From assembly GCA_033782935.1 (NCBI GenBank), contig JAWQEG010001547.1:139001-203000 (forward strand): a stretch of DNA of 64,000 bases, read 5' to 3'. Source of the stretch: Petrolisthes cinctipes (Eukaryota > Arthropoda > Malacostraca > Decapoda > Porcellanidae). The translations under genes were made by a program, and so were the position numbers. Under the pieces are notes generated by a model that saw nothing but the letters and a program-made list of their open reading frames with translations, searched no databases and had not been told where the DNA came from. This document shows, in pieces, positions 51,291 through 63,487 of the stretch (position 1 is its first letter; every line of letters begins with the position of its first letter).

Positions 51291-53033
51291 GGAATATTTA
51301 GTTATTTACACGTGAACTGCCTGCTGTGCCTGGCTACACGTGACGTGCCACACAGTGAGTGCAGTACAGTGTGTGAGGACCGATCAGTGGATGGCAGCCT
51401 GGAATATTTAGTTTTTACACGTGAACTGCCTGCCGTGCCTGGCTACATGTGACGTGACACACAGTGAGTAAACTACAGTGTGTGAGGACCGGTCAGTGGA
51501 TGGCGGAACGGAATATTTAGTTATTTACATGTAAACAGCCTGCTGTGCCTGGCTACACGTGTCGTGCCACATAGTGAGTGCAGTACAGTGTTTGAGGACC
51601 GGTCAGTATGTTGCAGCCTGCAATATATAGTTGTTTACACATGAACTGTCTGCCGTGCCTGGCTACACGCAACATGCCACACAGTTAGTGCAGTACAGTG
51701 TGTGAGGACCGGTCAGTGAATGGTGGCCTGGAATATTTAGTTATTTACACTTGAACTTCATGCCGTCTCTGGCTACATGTGACGTGCCACACAGTGAGTG
51801 CAGTACAGTGTGAAAAGACAGGTCAGTGGATGGTGGCCTGGAATATTTAGTTATTTACACTTGAACTGCCTGCCGTGCCTGGTTACACGTGCCGTGCCAC
51901 ACAGTGAGTGCAGTACAGTGTGTGAGGACCGGTCAGTGGATGGCGGCCTGGAATATTTAGTTATTTACACGTGAACTGCCTGCCGTGCCTGGCTACACAT
52001 GACATGCCACACAGTGAGTGCAATACAGTGTGTGAGGACCAGTCAGTAGATGGCGGCCTGGAATATTTAGTTATTTACACGTGAACTGGCTGCCGTGCCT
52101 GGGCCTGGAATATTTAGTTATTTACACGTGAACTGCCTGCTGTGCCTAGCTACACGTGACTTGCCACACAGTGAGTGCAGTACAGTGTGTGAGGACCGAT
52201 CAGTGGATGGCGGCCTGGAATATTTAGTTATTTACACGTGAACTGCCTGCAGTGCCTGGCTACACGTGACATGCCACACAGTGAGTGCACAACAGTGTGT
52301 GAGGACCGGTCAGTGGATGTCGGCCCGGAATATTTAGTTATTTACACGTAAACTGCCTGCTGTGCCTGGCTACACGTGACGTGCCACATAGTGAGTGCAG
52401 TACTATGTGTGATGACCGATCAGTGGATGGCGGCCTGGAATATTTAGTTATTTACACGTGAACTGCCTGCCGTGCCTGGCTACACGTGACGTGCCACACA
52501 GTGAGTGCAGTACAGTGTGTGAGGACCGGTCAGTGAATGGCGGCCTGGAATATTTAGTTATTTACATGTGAACTGCCTGCCGAGCCTGGCTACACGTGAC
52601 GTGACACACAGTGAGTGCAGTACAGTCTGTGAGGAACGGTCAGTGGATGGCGGCCTGGAATATTTAGTTATTTACACGTGAACTGCCTGCTGTGCCTGGC
52701 TACACGTGACGTGCCACACAGTAAGTGCAGTACAGTGTGTAAGGACCGGTCAGTGGATGGCGGCTCGGAATATTTAGTTATTTACATGTGAACTGCCTGC
52801 CGTGCCTGGCCACACGTGACGTGCCACACAGTGAGTGCGGTACAGTGTGTGAGGACCGGTCAGTATATGGCGGCCTGGAATATATAGTTATTTACACGTG
52901 AACTGCCTGCCGTGCCTGGGCCTGGAATATTTAGTTATTTACACGTGAACTGCCTGCCGTGCCTGGCTACATGTGACGTGCCACACAATGAGTGCACTAC
53001 AGTGTGTGAGGACCGGTTAGCGAATGGCGGCCT
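51291..53033 (+). repeat. Divergent satellite monomers
   Basis: These units have more private substitutions than those to the left, for example GTGTCGTGCC, CACGCAACATG, GTGAAAAGACAGG, ATGCCGTCTCTGG, and a 1-bp loss in TAGTTTTTACACG near 51410. No HOR partner was found for 51.4-52.0 kb. Confidence 0.8.
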
Positions 53034-54569
53034 GGAATATTTAGTTATTTACACATGAACTGCCTGCCTTGCCTGGCTACACGTGAATTGCCTGCGTTGC
53101 CTGGCTACACGTGACGTGCCACACAGTGAGTGCACTACAGTGTGTGAGGACCGGGCAGTGGATGGCGGCCTGGAATATTTAGTTATTTACACGTGAACTG
53201 CCTGCCGTTCCAGGCTACACGTGACGTGACACACAGTGAGTGCACTACAGTGTGTGAGGACTGGTCAGTGGATGGCGGCCCAGAATATTTAGTTATTTAC
53301 ACATAAACTGCCTACCGTGCCTGGCTAAACGTGACGAGCCACATAGTGAGTGCAGTACAGTGTGTGATGACTGATCAGTGGATGGCGGCCTGGAATATTT
53401 AGTTATTTACACGTGAACTGCCTGCGGTGCCTGACTACACGTGACGTGCCACACAGTGAGTGCAGTACAGTGTGTGAGGACCGGTCAGTGAATAGCGGCT
53501 TGGAATATTTAGTTTTTTACATGTGAACTGGCTGCCGTGCCTGGGCCTGGAATATTTAGTTATTTACACGTGAAATGCCTGCCGTGCCTGGGCTTGGAAT
53601 ATTTAGTTATTTACACGTGAACTGCCTGCGGTGCCTGGCTACATGTGACGTGCCACACAGTGAGTGCAGTACAGTGTGTGAGGACCGATCGGTGAATGGC
53701 GGCCTGGAATATTTAGTTATTTACACGTGAACTGCCTGCCGTGCCTGGCTACACGTGACGTGCCACACAGTGAGTGCACTACAGTGTGTGAGGACCGGTC
53801 AGTGGATGGCGGCCCGGAATATTTAGTTATTTACACGTGAACTGCCTGCTGTGCCTGGCTACACGTGACGTGCCACATAGTGAGTGCAGTACAGTGTGTC
53901 AGGACCGGTCAGTATGTGGCAGCCAGGAATATTTAGTTGTTTACACATGAACTGTCTGCCGTGCCTGGCTACATGTGACGTGCCACACAGTGAGTGCAGT
54001 ACAGTGTGTGAGGAACGGTCATTGGGTGGCGCCCTGGAATATTTAGTTATTTACACGTAAACTGCCTGCTGTGCCTGGCTACACGTGACGTTCCACATAG
54101 TGAGTGCAGTACAGTGTGTGAGGACCAGTCAGTAGATGGCGGCCTGGAATATTTAGATATTTACACGTGAACTGGCTGCCGTGCCTGGGCCTGGAATATT
54201 TAGTTATTTACACGTGAACTGCCTGCCGTGCCTGGCTACACGTGACGTGCCACACAGTGAGTGCAGTACAGTGTGTGAGGACCGGTCAGCATATGGCGGC
54301 CTGGAATATTTAGTTATTTACACATGAACTGTCTGCCTTGCCTGGCTACACATGACGTGCCACACAGTGAGTGCAGTACAGTGCGTGAGGACCGGTTAGT
54401 GAATGGTGGCCTGGAATATTTAGTTATTTACACGTGAACTGGCTGCCGTGCCTGGGCCTGGAATATTTAGTTATTTACACGTGAACTGCCTGCCGTGCCT
54501 GGCTACACGTGACGTGCCACACAATGAGTGCACTACAGTGTGTGAGGACCGGTTAGCGAATGGCGGCCT
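53034..54569 (+). repeat. 1536-bp HOR unit with CTGCGTT 138-bp monomer
   Basis: The unit runs from one 138-bp monomer (53034-53171) to the next (54570-54707); 1536 equals 12x110 + 4x47 + 28. The following copy is partial, to about 55390, and shares AATAGCGGCTTGG, GAAATGCCTGCC and CTGCGGTGCC. Differences include CCAGGTAACACG near 54747 and ACATTGAG near 54989 in the second copy. Confidence 0.85.
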
Positions 54570-55450
54570 GGAATATTTAGTTATTTACACATGAACTGCC
54601 TGCCTTGCCTGGCTACACGTGAATTGCCTGCGTTGCCTGGCTACACGTGACGTGCCACACAGTGAGTGCACTACAGTGTGTGAGGACCGGGCAGTGGATG
54701 GCGGCCTGGAATATTTAGTTATTTACACGTGAACTGCCTGCCGTTCCAGGTAACACGTGACGTGACACACAGTGAGTGCACTACAGTGTGTGAGGACTGG
54801 TCAGTGGATGGCGGCCCAGAATATTTAGTTATTTACACATAAACTGCCTACCGTGCCTGGCTAAACGTGACGAGCCACATAGTGAGTGCAGTACAGTGTG
54901 TGATGACCGATCAGTGGATGGCGCCCTGGAATATTTAGTTATTTACACGTGAACTGCCTGCGGTGCCTGACTACACGTGACGTGCCACACATTGAGTGCA
55001 GTACAGTGTGTGAGGACCGGTCAGTGAATAGCGGCTTGGAATATTTAGTTTTTTACATGTGAACTGGCTGCCGTGCCTGGGCCTGGAATATTTAGTTATT
55101 TACACGTGAAATGCCTGCCGTGCCTGGGCTTGGAATATTTAGTTATTTACACGTGAACTGCCTGCGGTGCCTGGCTACATGTGACGTGCCACACAGTGAG
55201 TGCAGTACAGTGTGTGAGGACCGATCGGTGGATGGCGGCCTGGAATATTTAGTTATTTACACGTGAACTGCCTGCCGTGCCTGGCTACACGTGACGTGCC
55301 ACACAGTGAGTGCACTACAGTGTGTGAGGACCGGTCAGTGGATGGCGGCCCGGAATATTTAGTTATTTACACGTGAACTGCCTGCTGTGCCTGGCTACAC
55401 GTAACGCGCCACACAGTAAGTGCAGTACAGTGTGTGAGGACCGGTCAGTG

Positions 55451-57712
55451 GACGGCGGCCTGGAATATTTAGTTATTTACACATGAACTGGCTGCCGTGC
55501 CTGTGCCTGGAATATTTAGTTATTTACACGTAAACTGCCTGCTGTGCCTGGCTACACGTGACGTGCCACATAGTGAGTGCAGTACAGTGTGTGAGGACCG
55601 GTCAGTAGATGGCGGCCTGGAATATTTAGTTATTTACACATGAACTGCCTGCCGAGCCTGGCTACACGTGACGTGACACACAGTGAGTGCAGTACAGTGT
55701 GTGAGGAACGATCAGTGGATGGCGGCCTGGAATATTTAGTTATTTACACGTGAACTGCCTGCCGAGCCTGGCTACACGTGACGTGACACACAGTGAGTGC
55801 AGTACAGTGTGTGAGGAACGATCAGTGGATGGCGGCCTGGAATATTTAGTTATTTACACGTGAACTGCCTGCCATGCCTGGCTACACGTGACGTGCCACA
55901 CAGTGAGTGCAGTACAGTGTGTAAGGAACGGTCAGTGAATGGCGGCCTGGAATATTTAGTTATTTACATGTGAACTGCCTGCCGAGCCTGGCTACACGTG
56001 ACGTGCCACACAGTGAGTGCAGTACAGTGTGTGAGGACCGGTCAGTGAATGGCGGCCTGGAATATTTAGTTTTTTACATGTGAACTGCCTGCCAAGCCTG
56101 GCTACACGTGACATGACACACAGTGAGTGCAGTACAGTGTGTGAGGAACGGTCAGTGGATGGCGCCCTGGAATATTTAGTTATTTACACGTGAACTGGCT
56201 GCCGTGCCTGGGCCTGGAATATTTAGTTATTTACACGTGAAATGCCTGCCGTGCCTGGGCCTGGAATATTTAGTTATTTACACGTGAACGGCCTGCTGTT
56301 CCTGGCTACACATGACGTGCCACACAGTGAGTGCAGTACAGTGTGTGAGGACTGATCGGTGGATGGCGGCCTGGAATATTTAGTTATTTACACGTGAACT
56401 GCCTGCCGTGCCTGGCTACACGTGACATGCCACACAGTGAGTGCACTACAGTGTGTGAGGACCGGTCAGTGGATGGCGGCCCGGAATATTTAGTTATTTA
56501 CACGTAAACTGCCTGCTGTGCCTGGCTACACGTGACGTGCCACATAGTGAGTGCAGTACAATGTGTGATGACCGATCAGTGGATGGCGGCCTGGAATATT
56601 TAGTTATTTACACGTGAACTGCCTGCTGTGCCTGGCTACACGTGATGTGCCACACAGTGAGTGCAGTACAGTGTGTGAGGACCGGTCAGTGAATGGCGGC
56701 CTGGAATATTTAGTTATTTACATGTGAACTGCCTGCCGAGCCTGGCTACACGTGACGTGACACACAGTGAGTGCAGTACAGTGTGTGAGGAACGGTCAGT
56801 GGATGGCGGCCTGGAATATTTAGTTATTTACACGTGAACTGCCTAACGTGCCTGGCTACACGTGACGTGCCACACAGTAAGTGCAGTACAGTGTGTGAGG
56901 ACCGGTCAGTGGATGGCGGCCCGGAATATTTAGTTATTTACACGTGAACTGCCTGCCGTGCCTGGCTACACGTGACGTACCACACACTGAGTGCAGTACA
57001 GTGTGTGAGGACCGGTCAGTATATGGCGGCCTGGAATATTTAGTTATTTACATATGAACTGTCTGCCTTGCCTGGCTACACATGACGTGCCACATAGTGA
57101 GTGCAGTACAGTGTGTGAGGACCGGTTAGTGAATGGTGGCCTGGAATATTTAGTTATTTACACGTGAACTGGCTGCCGTGCCTGGGCCTGGAATATTTAG
57201 TTATTTACACGTGAACTGCCTGCCGTGCCTGGCTACACGTGACGTGCCACACAATGAGTGCACTACAGTGTGTGAGGACCGGTTAGCGAATGGCGGCCTG
57301 GAATATTTAGTTATTTACACATGAACTGGCTGCCGTGCCTGGGCCTGGAATATTTAGTTATTTACACGTGAAATGCCAGCCATGCCTGGGCTTGGAATAT
57401 TTAGTTATTTACACGTGAACTGCCTGCTGTGCCTGGCTACATGTGACGTGCCACACAGTGAGTGCAGTACAGTGTGTGAGGACCGATCGGTGGATGGCGG
57501 CCTGGAATATTTAGTTATTTACACGTGAACTGCCTGCCGTGCCTGGCTACACATGACGTGCCACACAGTGAGTGCACTACAGTGTGTGAGGACCGGTCAG
57601 TGGATGGCGGCCCGGAATATTTAGTTATTTACACGTGAACTGACTGCTGTGCCTGGCTACACGTAACGCGCCACACAGTGAGTGCAGTACAGTGTGTGAG
57701 GACCGGTCAGTG
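55451..57712 (+). repeat. 2262-bp HOR unit
   Basis: Marker GTGGACGGCGGCC recurs at 55449 and 57711; 2262 equals 18x110 + 6x47. After 57712 the copy continues through the paired GAACGATCAG monomers (about 57960 and 58080) to roughly 58200 before the order changes. Confidence 0.82.
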
Positions 57713-58322
57713 GACGGCGGCCTGGAATATTTAGTTATTTACACATGAACTGGCTGCCGTGCCTGGGCCTGGAATATTTAGTTATTTACACGTAAACTGC
57801 CTGCTGTGCCTGGCTACACGTGACGTGCCACATAGTGAGTGCAGTACAGTGTGTGAGAACCGGTCAGTAGATGGCGGCCTGGAATATTTAGTTATTTACA
57901 CATGAACTGCCTGCCGAGCCCGGCTACACGTGACGTGACACACAGTGAGTGCAGTACAGTGTGTGAGGAACGATCAGTGGATGGCGGCCTGGAATATTTA
58001 GTTATTTACACGTGAACTGCCTGCCGAGCCTGGCTACACGTGACGTGACACACAGTGAGTGCAGTACAGTGTGTGAGGAACGATCAGTGGATGGCGGGCT
58101 GGAATATTTAGTTATTTACACGTGAACTGCCTGCCATGCCTGGCTACACGTGACGTGCCACACAGTGAGTGCAGTACAGTGTGTAAGGAATGGTCAGTGA
58201 ATGGCGGCCTGGAATATTTAGTTATTTACATGTGAACTGCCTGCCGAGCCTGGCTACACGTGACGTGACACACAGTGAGTGCAGTACAGTGTGTGAGGAA
58301 TGGTCAGTGGATGGCACCCTGG

Positions 58323-58338
58323 AATATTTAGTTATTTA
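58323..58338 (+). other. AT-rich head of the monomer with forkhead-like core
   Basis: Positions 3-18 of the monomer are almost pure A/T and contain the AATATT palindrome. Positions 13-19 read TATTTAC, which fits the general forkhead core TRTTTRY; some copies, such as those near 53937 and 58977, read TGTTTAC. The segment is kept in both 110-bp and 47-bp units. Binding by forkhead or AT-hook proteins is inference from the motif only. Confidence 0.4.
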
Positions 58339-58344
58339 CACGTG
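58339..58344 (+). promoter_or_regulatory. First CACGTG box (E-box type) of the monomer
   Basis: CACGTG at monomer positions 19-24 is the palindromic core bound by several bHLH families (USF, MYC/MAX, CBF1 types). It is retained in the 47-bp unit. Common variants are CATGTG and CACATG, both C-to-T or G-to-A changes at the central CpG. The motif is seen directly; function is not shown. Confidence 0.35.
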
Positions 58345-58366
58345 AACTGCCTGCCGTGCCTGGCTA

Positions 58367-58372
58367 CACGTG
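58367..58372 (+). promoter_or_regulatory. Second CACGTG box of the monomer
   Basis: This CACGTG at positions 47-52 begins 28 bp after the first. It is followed by AC, so the reverse strand reads GTCACGTG, which fits the RTCACRTG form of the yeast CDEI/CBF1 site and of USF-like sites. It is missing from 47-bp units, and 138-bp units gain an extra copy of the surrounding 9-mer. A role in chromatin or transcription is speculation. Confidence 0.35.
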
Positions 58373-58407
58373 ACGTGCCACACAGTGAGTGCAGTACAGT
58401 GTGTGAG

Positions 58408-58415
58408 GACCGGTC
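58408..58415 (+). other. 8-bp palindrome GACCGGTC
   Basis: A perfect 8-bp palindrome at monomer positions 88-95, in the part of the unit absent from the 47-bp class. It is frequently altered to GACTGGTC, GACCAGTC, GAACGGTC or GACCGATC, and these states are useful subtype markers. The first two are CpG transitions. Confidence 0.6.
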
Positions 58416-60252
58416 AGTGGATGGCGGCCTGGAATATTTAGTTATTTACACGTGAACTGCCTGCTGTGCCTGGCTACACGTGACGTGCCTCATAGTGAGT
58501 GTAGTACAGTGTGTGATGACCGATCAGTGGATGGCGGCCTGGAATATTTAGTTATTTACACGTGAACTGCCTGCCGTGCCTAGGCCTGGAATATTTAGTT
58601 ATTTACACGTGAACTGGCTGCAGTGTCTGGGCATGGAATATTTAGTTATTTACACATGAACTGCCTGCTGTGCCTGGCTACACGTGACGTGCCACACAGT
58701 GAGTGCAGTACAGTGTGTGAGGACCGATCAGTGGATGGCGGCCTGGAATATTTAGTTATTTACACGTGAACTGCCTGCCGTGCCTGGCTACACGTGACGT
58801 GACACACAGTGAGTAAACTACAGTGTGTGAGGACCGGTCATTGGATGGCGGCACGGAATATTTAGTTATTTACATGTAAACTGCCTGCTGTGCCTGGCTA
58901 CACGTGACGTGCCACATAGTGAGTGCAGTACAGTGTGTCAGGACCGGTCAGTATGTGGCAGCCAGGAATATTTAGTTGTTTACACATGAACTGTCTGCCG
59001 TGCCTGGCTACATGTGACGTGCCACACAGTGAGTGCAGTACAGTGTGTGAGGAACGGTCATTGGGTGGCGCCCTGGAATATTTAGTTATTTACACGTAAA
59101 CTGCCTGCTGTGCCTGGCTACACGTGACGTTCCACATAGTGAGTGCAGTACAGTGTGTGAGGACCAGTTAGTAGATGGCGGTCTGGAATATTTAGTTATT
59201 TACACGTGAACTGCCTGCCGTGCCTGGCTACACGTGACGTGACACACAGTGAGTGCACTACAGTGTGTGAGGACCAGTCAGTAGATGGCGGCCTGGAATA
59301 TTTAGTTATTTACACGTGAACTGGCTGCCGTGCCTGGGCCTGGAATATTTAGTTATTTACACGTGAACTGCCTGCCGTGCCTGGCTACACGTGACGAGCC
59401 ACACAGTGAGTGCAGTACAGTGTGTGAGGACCGGTCAGTGGATGGCGGCCTGGAATATTTAGACATTTACACGTGAACTGGCTGCCGTGCCTCGGCCTGG
59501 AATATTTAGTTATTTACACGTGAAATGCCTGCCGTGCCTGGGCCTGGAATATTTAGTTATTTACACTTGAACTGCCTGCTGTGCCTGGTTACACGTAACG
59601 TGACACACAGTGAGTGCAGTACAGTGTGTGAGGTCTGATCGGTGGATGGCGGCCTGGAATATTTAGTTTTTTACACGTGAACTGCCTGCCGTGCCTGGCT
59701 ACACGTGACATGCCACACAGTGAGTGCACTACAATGTGTGATGACCGATCAGTGGATGGCGGCCTGGAATATTTAGTTATTTACACGTGAACTGCCTGCC
59801 GTGCCTGGCTACACATGACGTGACACACAGTGAGTGCAGTACAGTGTGTTAGGAACGGTCAGTGGATGGCGGCCTGGAATATTTAGTTATTTACACGTGA
59901 ACTGCCTGCCGTGCCTGGCTACACGTGACGTGCCACACAGTGAGTGCACTACAGTGTGTGAGGACCGGTCAGTGGATGGCGGCCCGGAATATTTAGTTAT
60001 TTACACGTGAACTGCCTGCTGTGCCTGGCTACACGTAACGCGCCACACAGTGAGTGCAGTACAGTGTGTGAGGACCGGTCAGTGGATGGCGGCCTGGAAT
60101 ATTTAGTTATTTACACATGAACTGGCTGCCGTGCCTTGGCCTGGAATATTTAGTTATTTACACGTAAACTGCCTGCCGAGCCTGGCTACACGTGACGTGA
60201 CACACAGTGAGTGCAGTACAGTGTGTGAGGAACGATCAGTGGATGGCGGCCT

Positions 60253-60364
60253 GGAATATTTATAGTTATTTACACGTGAACTGCCTGCCGAGCCTGGCTA
60301 CACGTGACGTGACACACAGTGAGTGCAGTACAGTATGTGAGGAACGATCAGTGGATGGCGGCCT
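60253..60364 (+). repeat. 112-bp monomer with TA insertion
   Basis: The head reads GGAATATTTATAGTTATT, a 2-bp gain within the AT-rich segment. It changes the frame rotation locally and is the reason an unusually long but still meaningless open frame crosses this unit. Confidence 0.85.
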
Positions 60365-62573
60365 GGAATATTTAGATATTTACACGTGAACTGCCTGCCA
60401 TGCCTGGCTACACGTGACGTGCCACACAGTGAGTGCAGTACAGTGTGCAAGGAACGGTCAGTGAATGGCGGCCTGGAATATTTAGCTATTTACATGTGAA
60501 CTGCCTGCCGAGCCTGGCTACACGTGACGTGACACACAGTGAGTGCAGTACAGTGTGTGAGGAATGGTCAGTGGATGGCCCCATGGAATATTAAGTTATT
60601 TACACGTGAACTGCCTGCCGTGTCTGGCTACACGTGACGTGCCACACAGTGAGTGCAGTACAGTGTGTGAGGACCGGTCAGTGGATGGCAGCCTGGAATA
60701 TTTAGTTATTTACACGTGAACTGCCTGCTGTGCCTGGCTACACGTGACGTGCCACATAGTGAGTGCAGTACAGTGTGTGATGACCGATCAGTGGATGGCG
60801 GCCTGTAATATTTAGTTATTTACACGTGAACTGCCTGCCGTGCCTAGGCCTGGAATATTTAGTTATTTACACGTGAACTGGCTGCCGTGCCTGGGCATGG
60901 AATATTTAGTTATTTAGACGTGAACTGCCTGCTGTGCCTGGCTACATGTGACGTTCCACATAGTGAGTGCAGTACAGTGTATGAGGACCAGTCAGTAGAT
61001 GGCGGCCTGGAATATTTAGTTATTTACACGTGAACTGCCTGCCGTGCCTCGGCCTGGAATATTTAGTTATTTACACGTGAAATGCCTGCCGTGCCTGGGC
61101 CTGGAATATTTAGTTATTTACACGTGAACTGCCTGCTGTGCCTGGCTACACGTGACGTGCCACACAGTGAGTGCAGTACAGTGTGTGAGGACTGATCGGT
61201 GGATGGCGGCCTGGAATATTTAGTTTTTTACACGTGAACTGCCTGACGTGCCTGGCTACACGTGACGTGCCACACAGTGAGTGCAGTACAGTGTGTGAGG
61301 ACCGGTCAGTGAATGGCGGCCTGGAATATTTAGTTATTTACATGTGAACTGCCTGCCGAGCCTTGCTACACGTGACGTGACACACAGTGAGTGCAGTACA
61401 GTGTGTGAGGAACGGTCAGTGGATAGCGGCCTGGAATATTTAGTTATTTAGACGTGAACTGCCTGCCGTGCCTGGCTACATGTGACGTGCCACACAGTGA
61501 GTGCAGTACAGTGTGTGAGGACCGGTCAGTGGATGGCGGCCTGGAATATTTAGTTATTTACACGTGAACTGCCTGCTGTGCCTGGCTACACGTGACGTGC
61601 CACATAGTGAGTGCAGTACAGTGTGTGATGACCGATCAGTGGATGGCGGCCTGGAATATTTAGTTATTTACAAGTGAACTGCCTGCCGTGCCTAGGCCTG
61701 GAATATTTAGTTATTTACACGTGAACTGGCTGCCGTGCCTGGGCATGGAATATTTAGTTGTTTACACGTGAACTGCCTGCTGTGCCTGGCTACACGTGAC
61801 GTGCCACACAATGAGTGCACTACAGTGTTTGAGGACCGGTCAGTGGATGGCGGCCCGGAATATTTAGTTATTTACACGTGAACTGCCTGCTGTGCCTGGC
61901 TACACGTGACGCGCCACACAGTGAGGTCAGTACAGTGTGTGAGGACCGGTCAGAGGATGGCGGCCTGGAATATTTAGTTATTTACACGTGAACTGCCTGC
62001 CGTGCCTGGCTACACGTGACATGACACACAGTGAGTGCAGTACAGTGTGTGAGGACTGGTCAGTGGATGGCGGCCTGGAATATTTAGTTATTTACACGTG
62101 AACTGCCTGCCGTGCCTGGCTACACGTGACGTGCCACAAAGTGAGTGCAGTACAGTGTGTGAGGACCGGTCAGTGGATGGCGGCCTGGAATATTTAGTTA
62201 TTTACACGTGAACTGCCTGCCGTGCCTGGCTACACGTGACATGCTACACAGTGAGTGCAGTACAGTGTGTGAGGACCGATCAGTGGATGGCGGCCTGGAA
62301 TATTTAGTTATTTACACGTGAACTGGCTGCCGTGCCTGGGCATGGAATATTTAGTTATTTACACGTGAACTGCCTGCTGTGCCTGGCTACACGTGATGTG
62401 CCACACAGTGAGTGCAGTACAGTGTGTGAGGACCGGTCAGTGGATAGCGGCCTGGAATATTTAGTTATTTACACGTGAACTGCCTGCCGTGCCTAGCTAC
62501 ACGTGACTTGCCACACAGTGAGTGCAGTACAGTGTGTGAGGACCGGTCAGTGAATGGTGGCCCGGAATATTTA

Positions 62574-62703
62574 GTTATTTACACGTGAACTGCCTGCCGT
62601 GCCTGGCTACACGTGAACTGCCTGCCGTGACTACATACACGTGACGTGCCACACAGTGAGTGCAGTACAGTGTGTGAGTACCGATCAGTGGATGGCAGCC
62701 TGG
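62574..62703 (+). repeat. Enlarged monomer with imperfect internal duplication
   Basis: Between the two CACGTG boxes the unit carries a second GTGAACTGCCTGCCGTG followed by ACTACATACACGTG, an imperfect version of the 28-bp duplication, not seen elsewhere. Start and end are approximate. It appears to be an independent duplication, since it lacks the AATT change of the other 138-bp units. Confidence 0.6.
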
Positions 62704-62919
62704 AATATTTAGTTATTTACACGTGAACTGCCTGCCTTACCTGGCTACACATGACGTGCCACACAGTGAGTGCAGTACAGTGTGAGTACCGATCAGTGGA
62801 TGGCGGCCTGCAATATTTAGTTATTTACACGTGAACTGCCTGCCGTGCCTGGCTACACGTGACGTGCAACACAGTGAGTGCAGTACAGTGTGTGAGGACC
62901 GGTCAGTGGATGGCGGCCT

Positions 62920-63487
62920 GGAATATTTAGTTATTTACACCTGAACTGCCTGCCTTACCTGGCTACACGTGAACTGCCTGGCTACACGTGACGTGCCACA
63001 CTGTGAGTGCAGTACAGTGTGTGAGGACCGGTCAGTGGATGGCGGCCTGGAATATTTAGTTATTTACACGTGAACTGCCTGCCGTGCCTGGCTACACGTG
63101 ACGTGCAACACAGTGAGTGCAGAACAGTGTGTGAGGACCGGTCAGTGGATGGCGGCCTGAAATATTTAGTTGTTTACACGTGAACTGCCTGCTGAGCCTG
63201 GCTACACGTGAAGTGCCACACAGTGAGTGCAGTACAGTGTGTGAGGACGGTCAGTGGATGGCGGCCTGGAATATTTAGTTATTTACACGTGAACTGCCTG
63301 CCGTGCCTGGCTACACGTGACATGCCACACAGTGAGTGCAGTAGAGAGTGTTAGGACCGATCAGTGGATGGCAGCCTAGAAAATTTAGGTATTTACACGT
63401 GAACCGCCTGCCGTGCCTGGCTACACGTGACGTGCCACACAGTGAGTGCAGTACAGTGTGTGAGGACCGATCAGTGGATGGGGGCCT
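62920..63487 (+). repeat. 568-bp HOR, copy 1
   Basis: Five full-length-class monomers: 5x110 + 19 - 1. The +19 is a short internal duplication (GTGAACTGCCTGGCTACA before GTGACGTGCC) and the -1 is GAGGACGGTC for GAGGACCGGTC. Other markers are CACACTGTGAG, GTGCAACAC with AGAACAGTG, GTAGAGAGTG, and CCTAGAAAATTTAGG. Confidence 0.9.

Larger units (their letters stand above)
58321..58430 (+). repeat. Reference 110-bp monomer (matches consensus)
   Basis: This copy matches the consensus I derived by eye at every position and serves as the ruler for position numbers in other entries. Positions 3-18 are AT-rich. CACGTG lies at 19-24 and again at 47-52, each inside the 9-mer TACACGTGA (17-25 and 45-53). 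GCCTGG lies at 38-43 and again across the unit end (107-110 plus the next two bases). The 8-bp palindrome GACCGGTC is at 88-95. CpGs are at 21, 35, 49, 54, 91 and 105. Plus-strand stops are at 9, 23, 51, 66 and 84; stops of the other strand fall in all three frames within the unit. Confidence 0.95.
57713..62919 (+). repeat. Divergent satellite monomers, right part
   Basis: Full and short units of mixed subtype. A block from about 58870 to 59180 matches 53831-54145 at an offset of 5039 bp (GTCAGTATGTGGC 53908 to 58947), including TTGTTTACACATG and ATTGGGTGGCGCC. GGGCAT short units and CTAGGCCT short units recur. Several odd-sized units lie here: 60253-60364, and copies near 61921, 62611 and 62781. 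Confidence 0.82.

Noticed and set aside
58327..58338. Yeast-type replication origin core in the AT-rich head
   Set aside because: ATTTAGTTATT fails the ACS consensus WTTTAYRTTTW at several positions, and the host is unlikely to be a budding yeast.
58381..58400. Splice donor-like GTGAGT or GTAAGT in each unit
   Set aside because: The preceding bases are ACA rather than the preferred CAG, there is no paired exon structure, and one occurrence per monomer is expected from the repeat itself.
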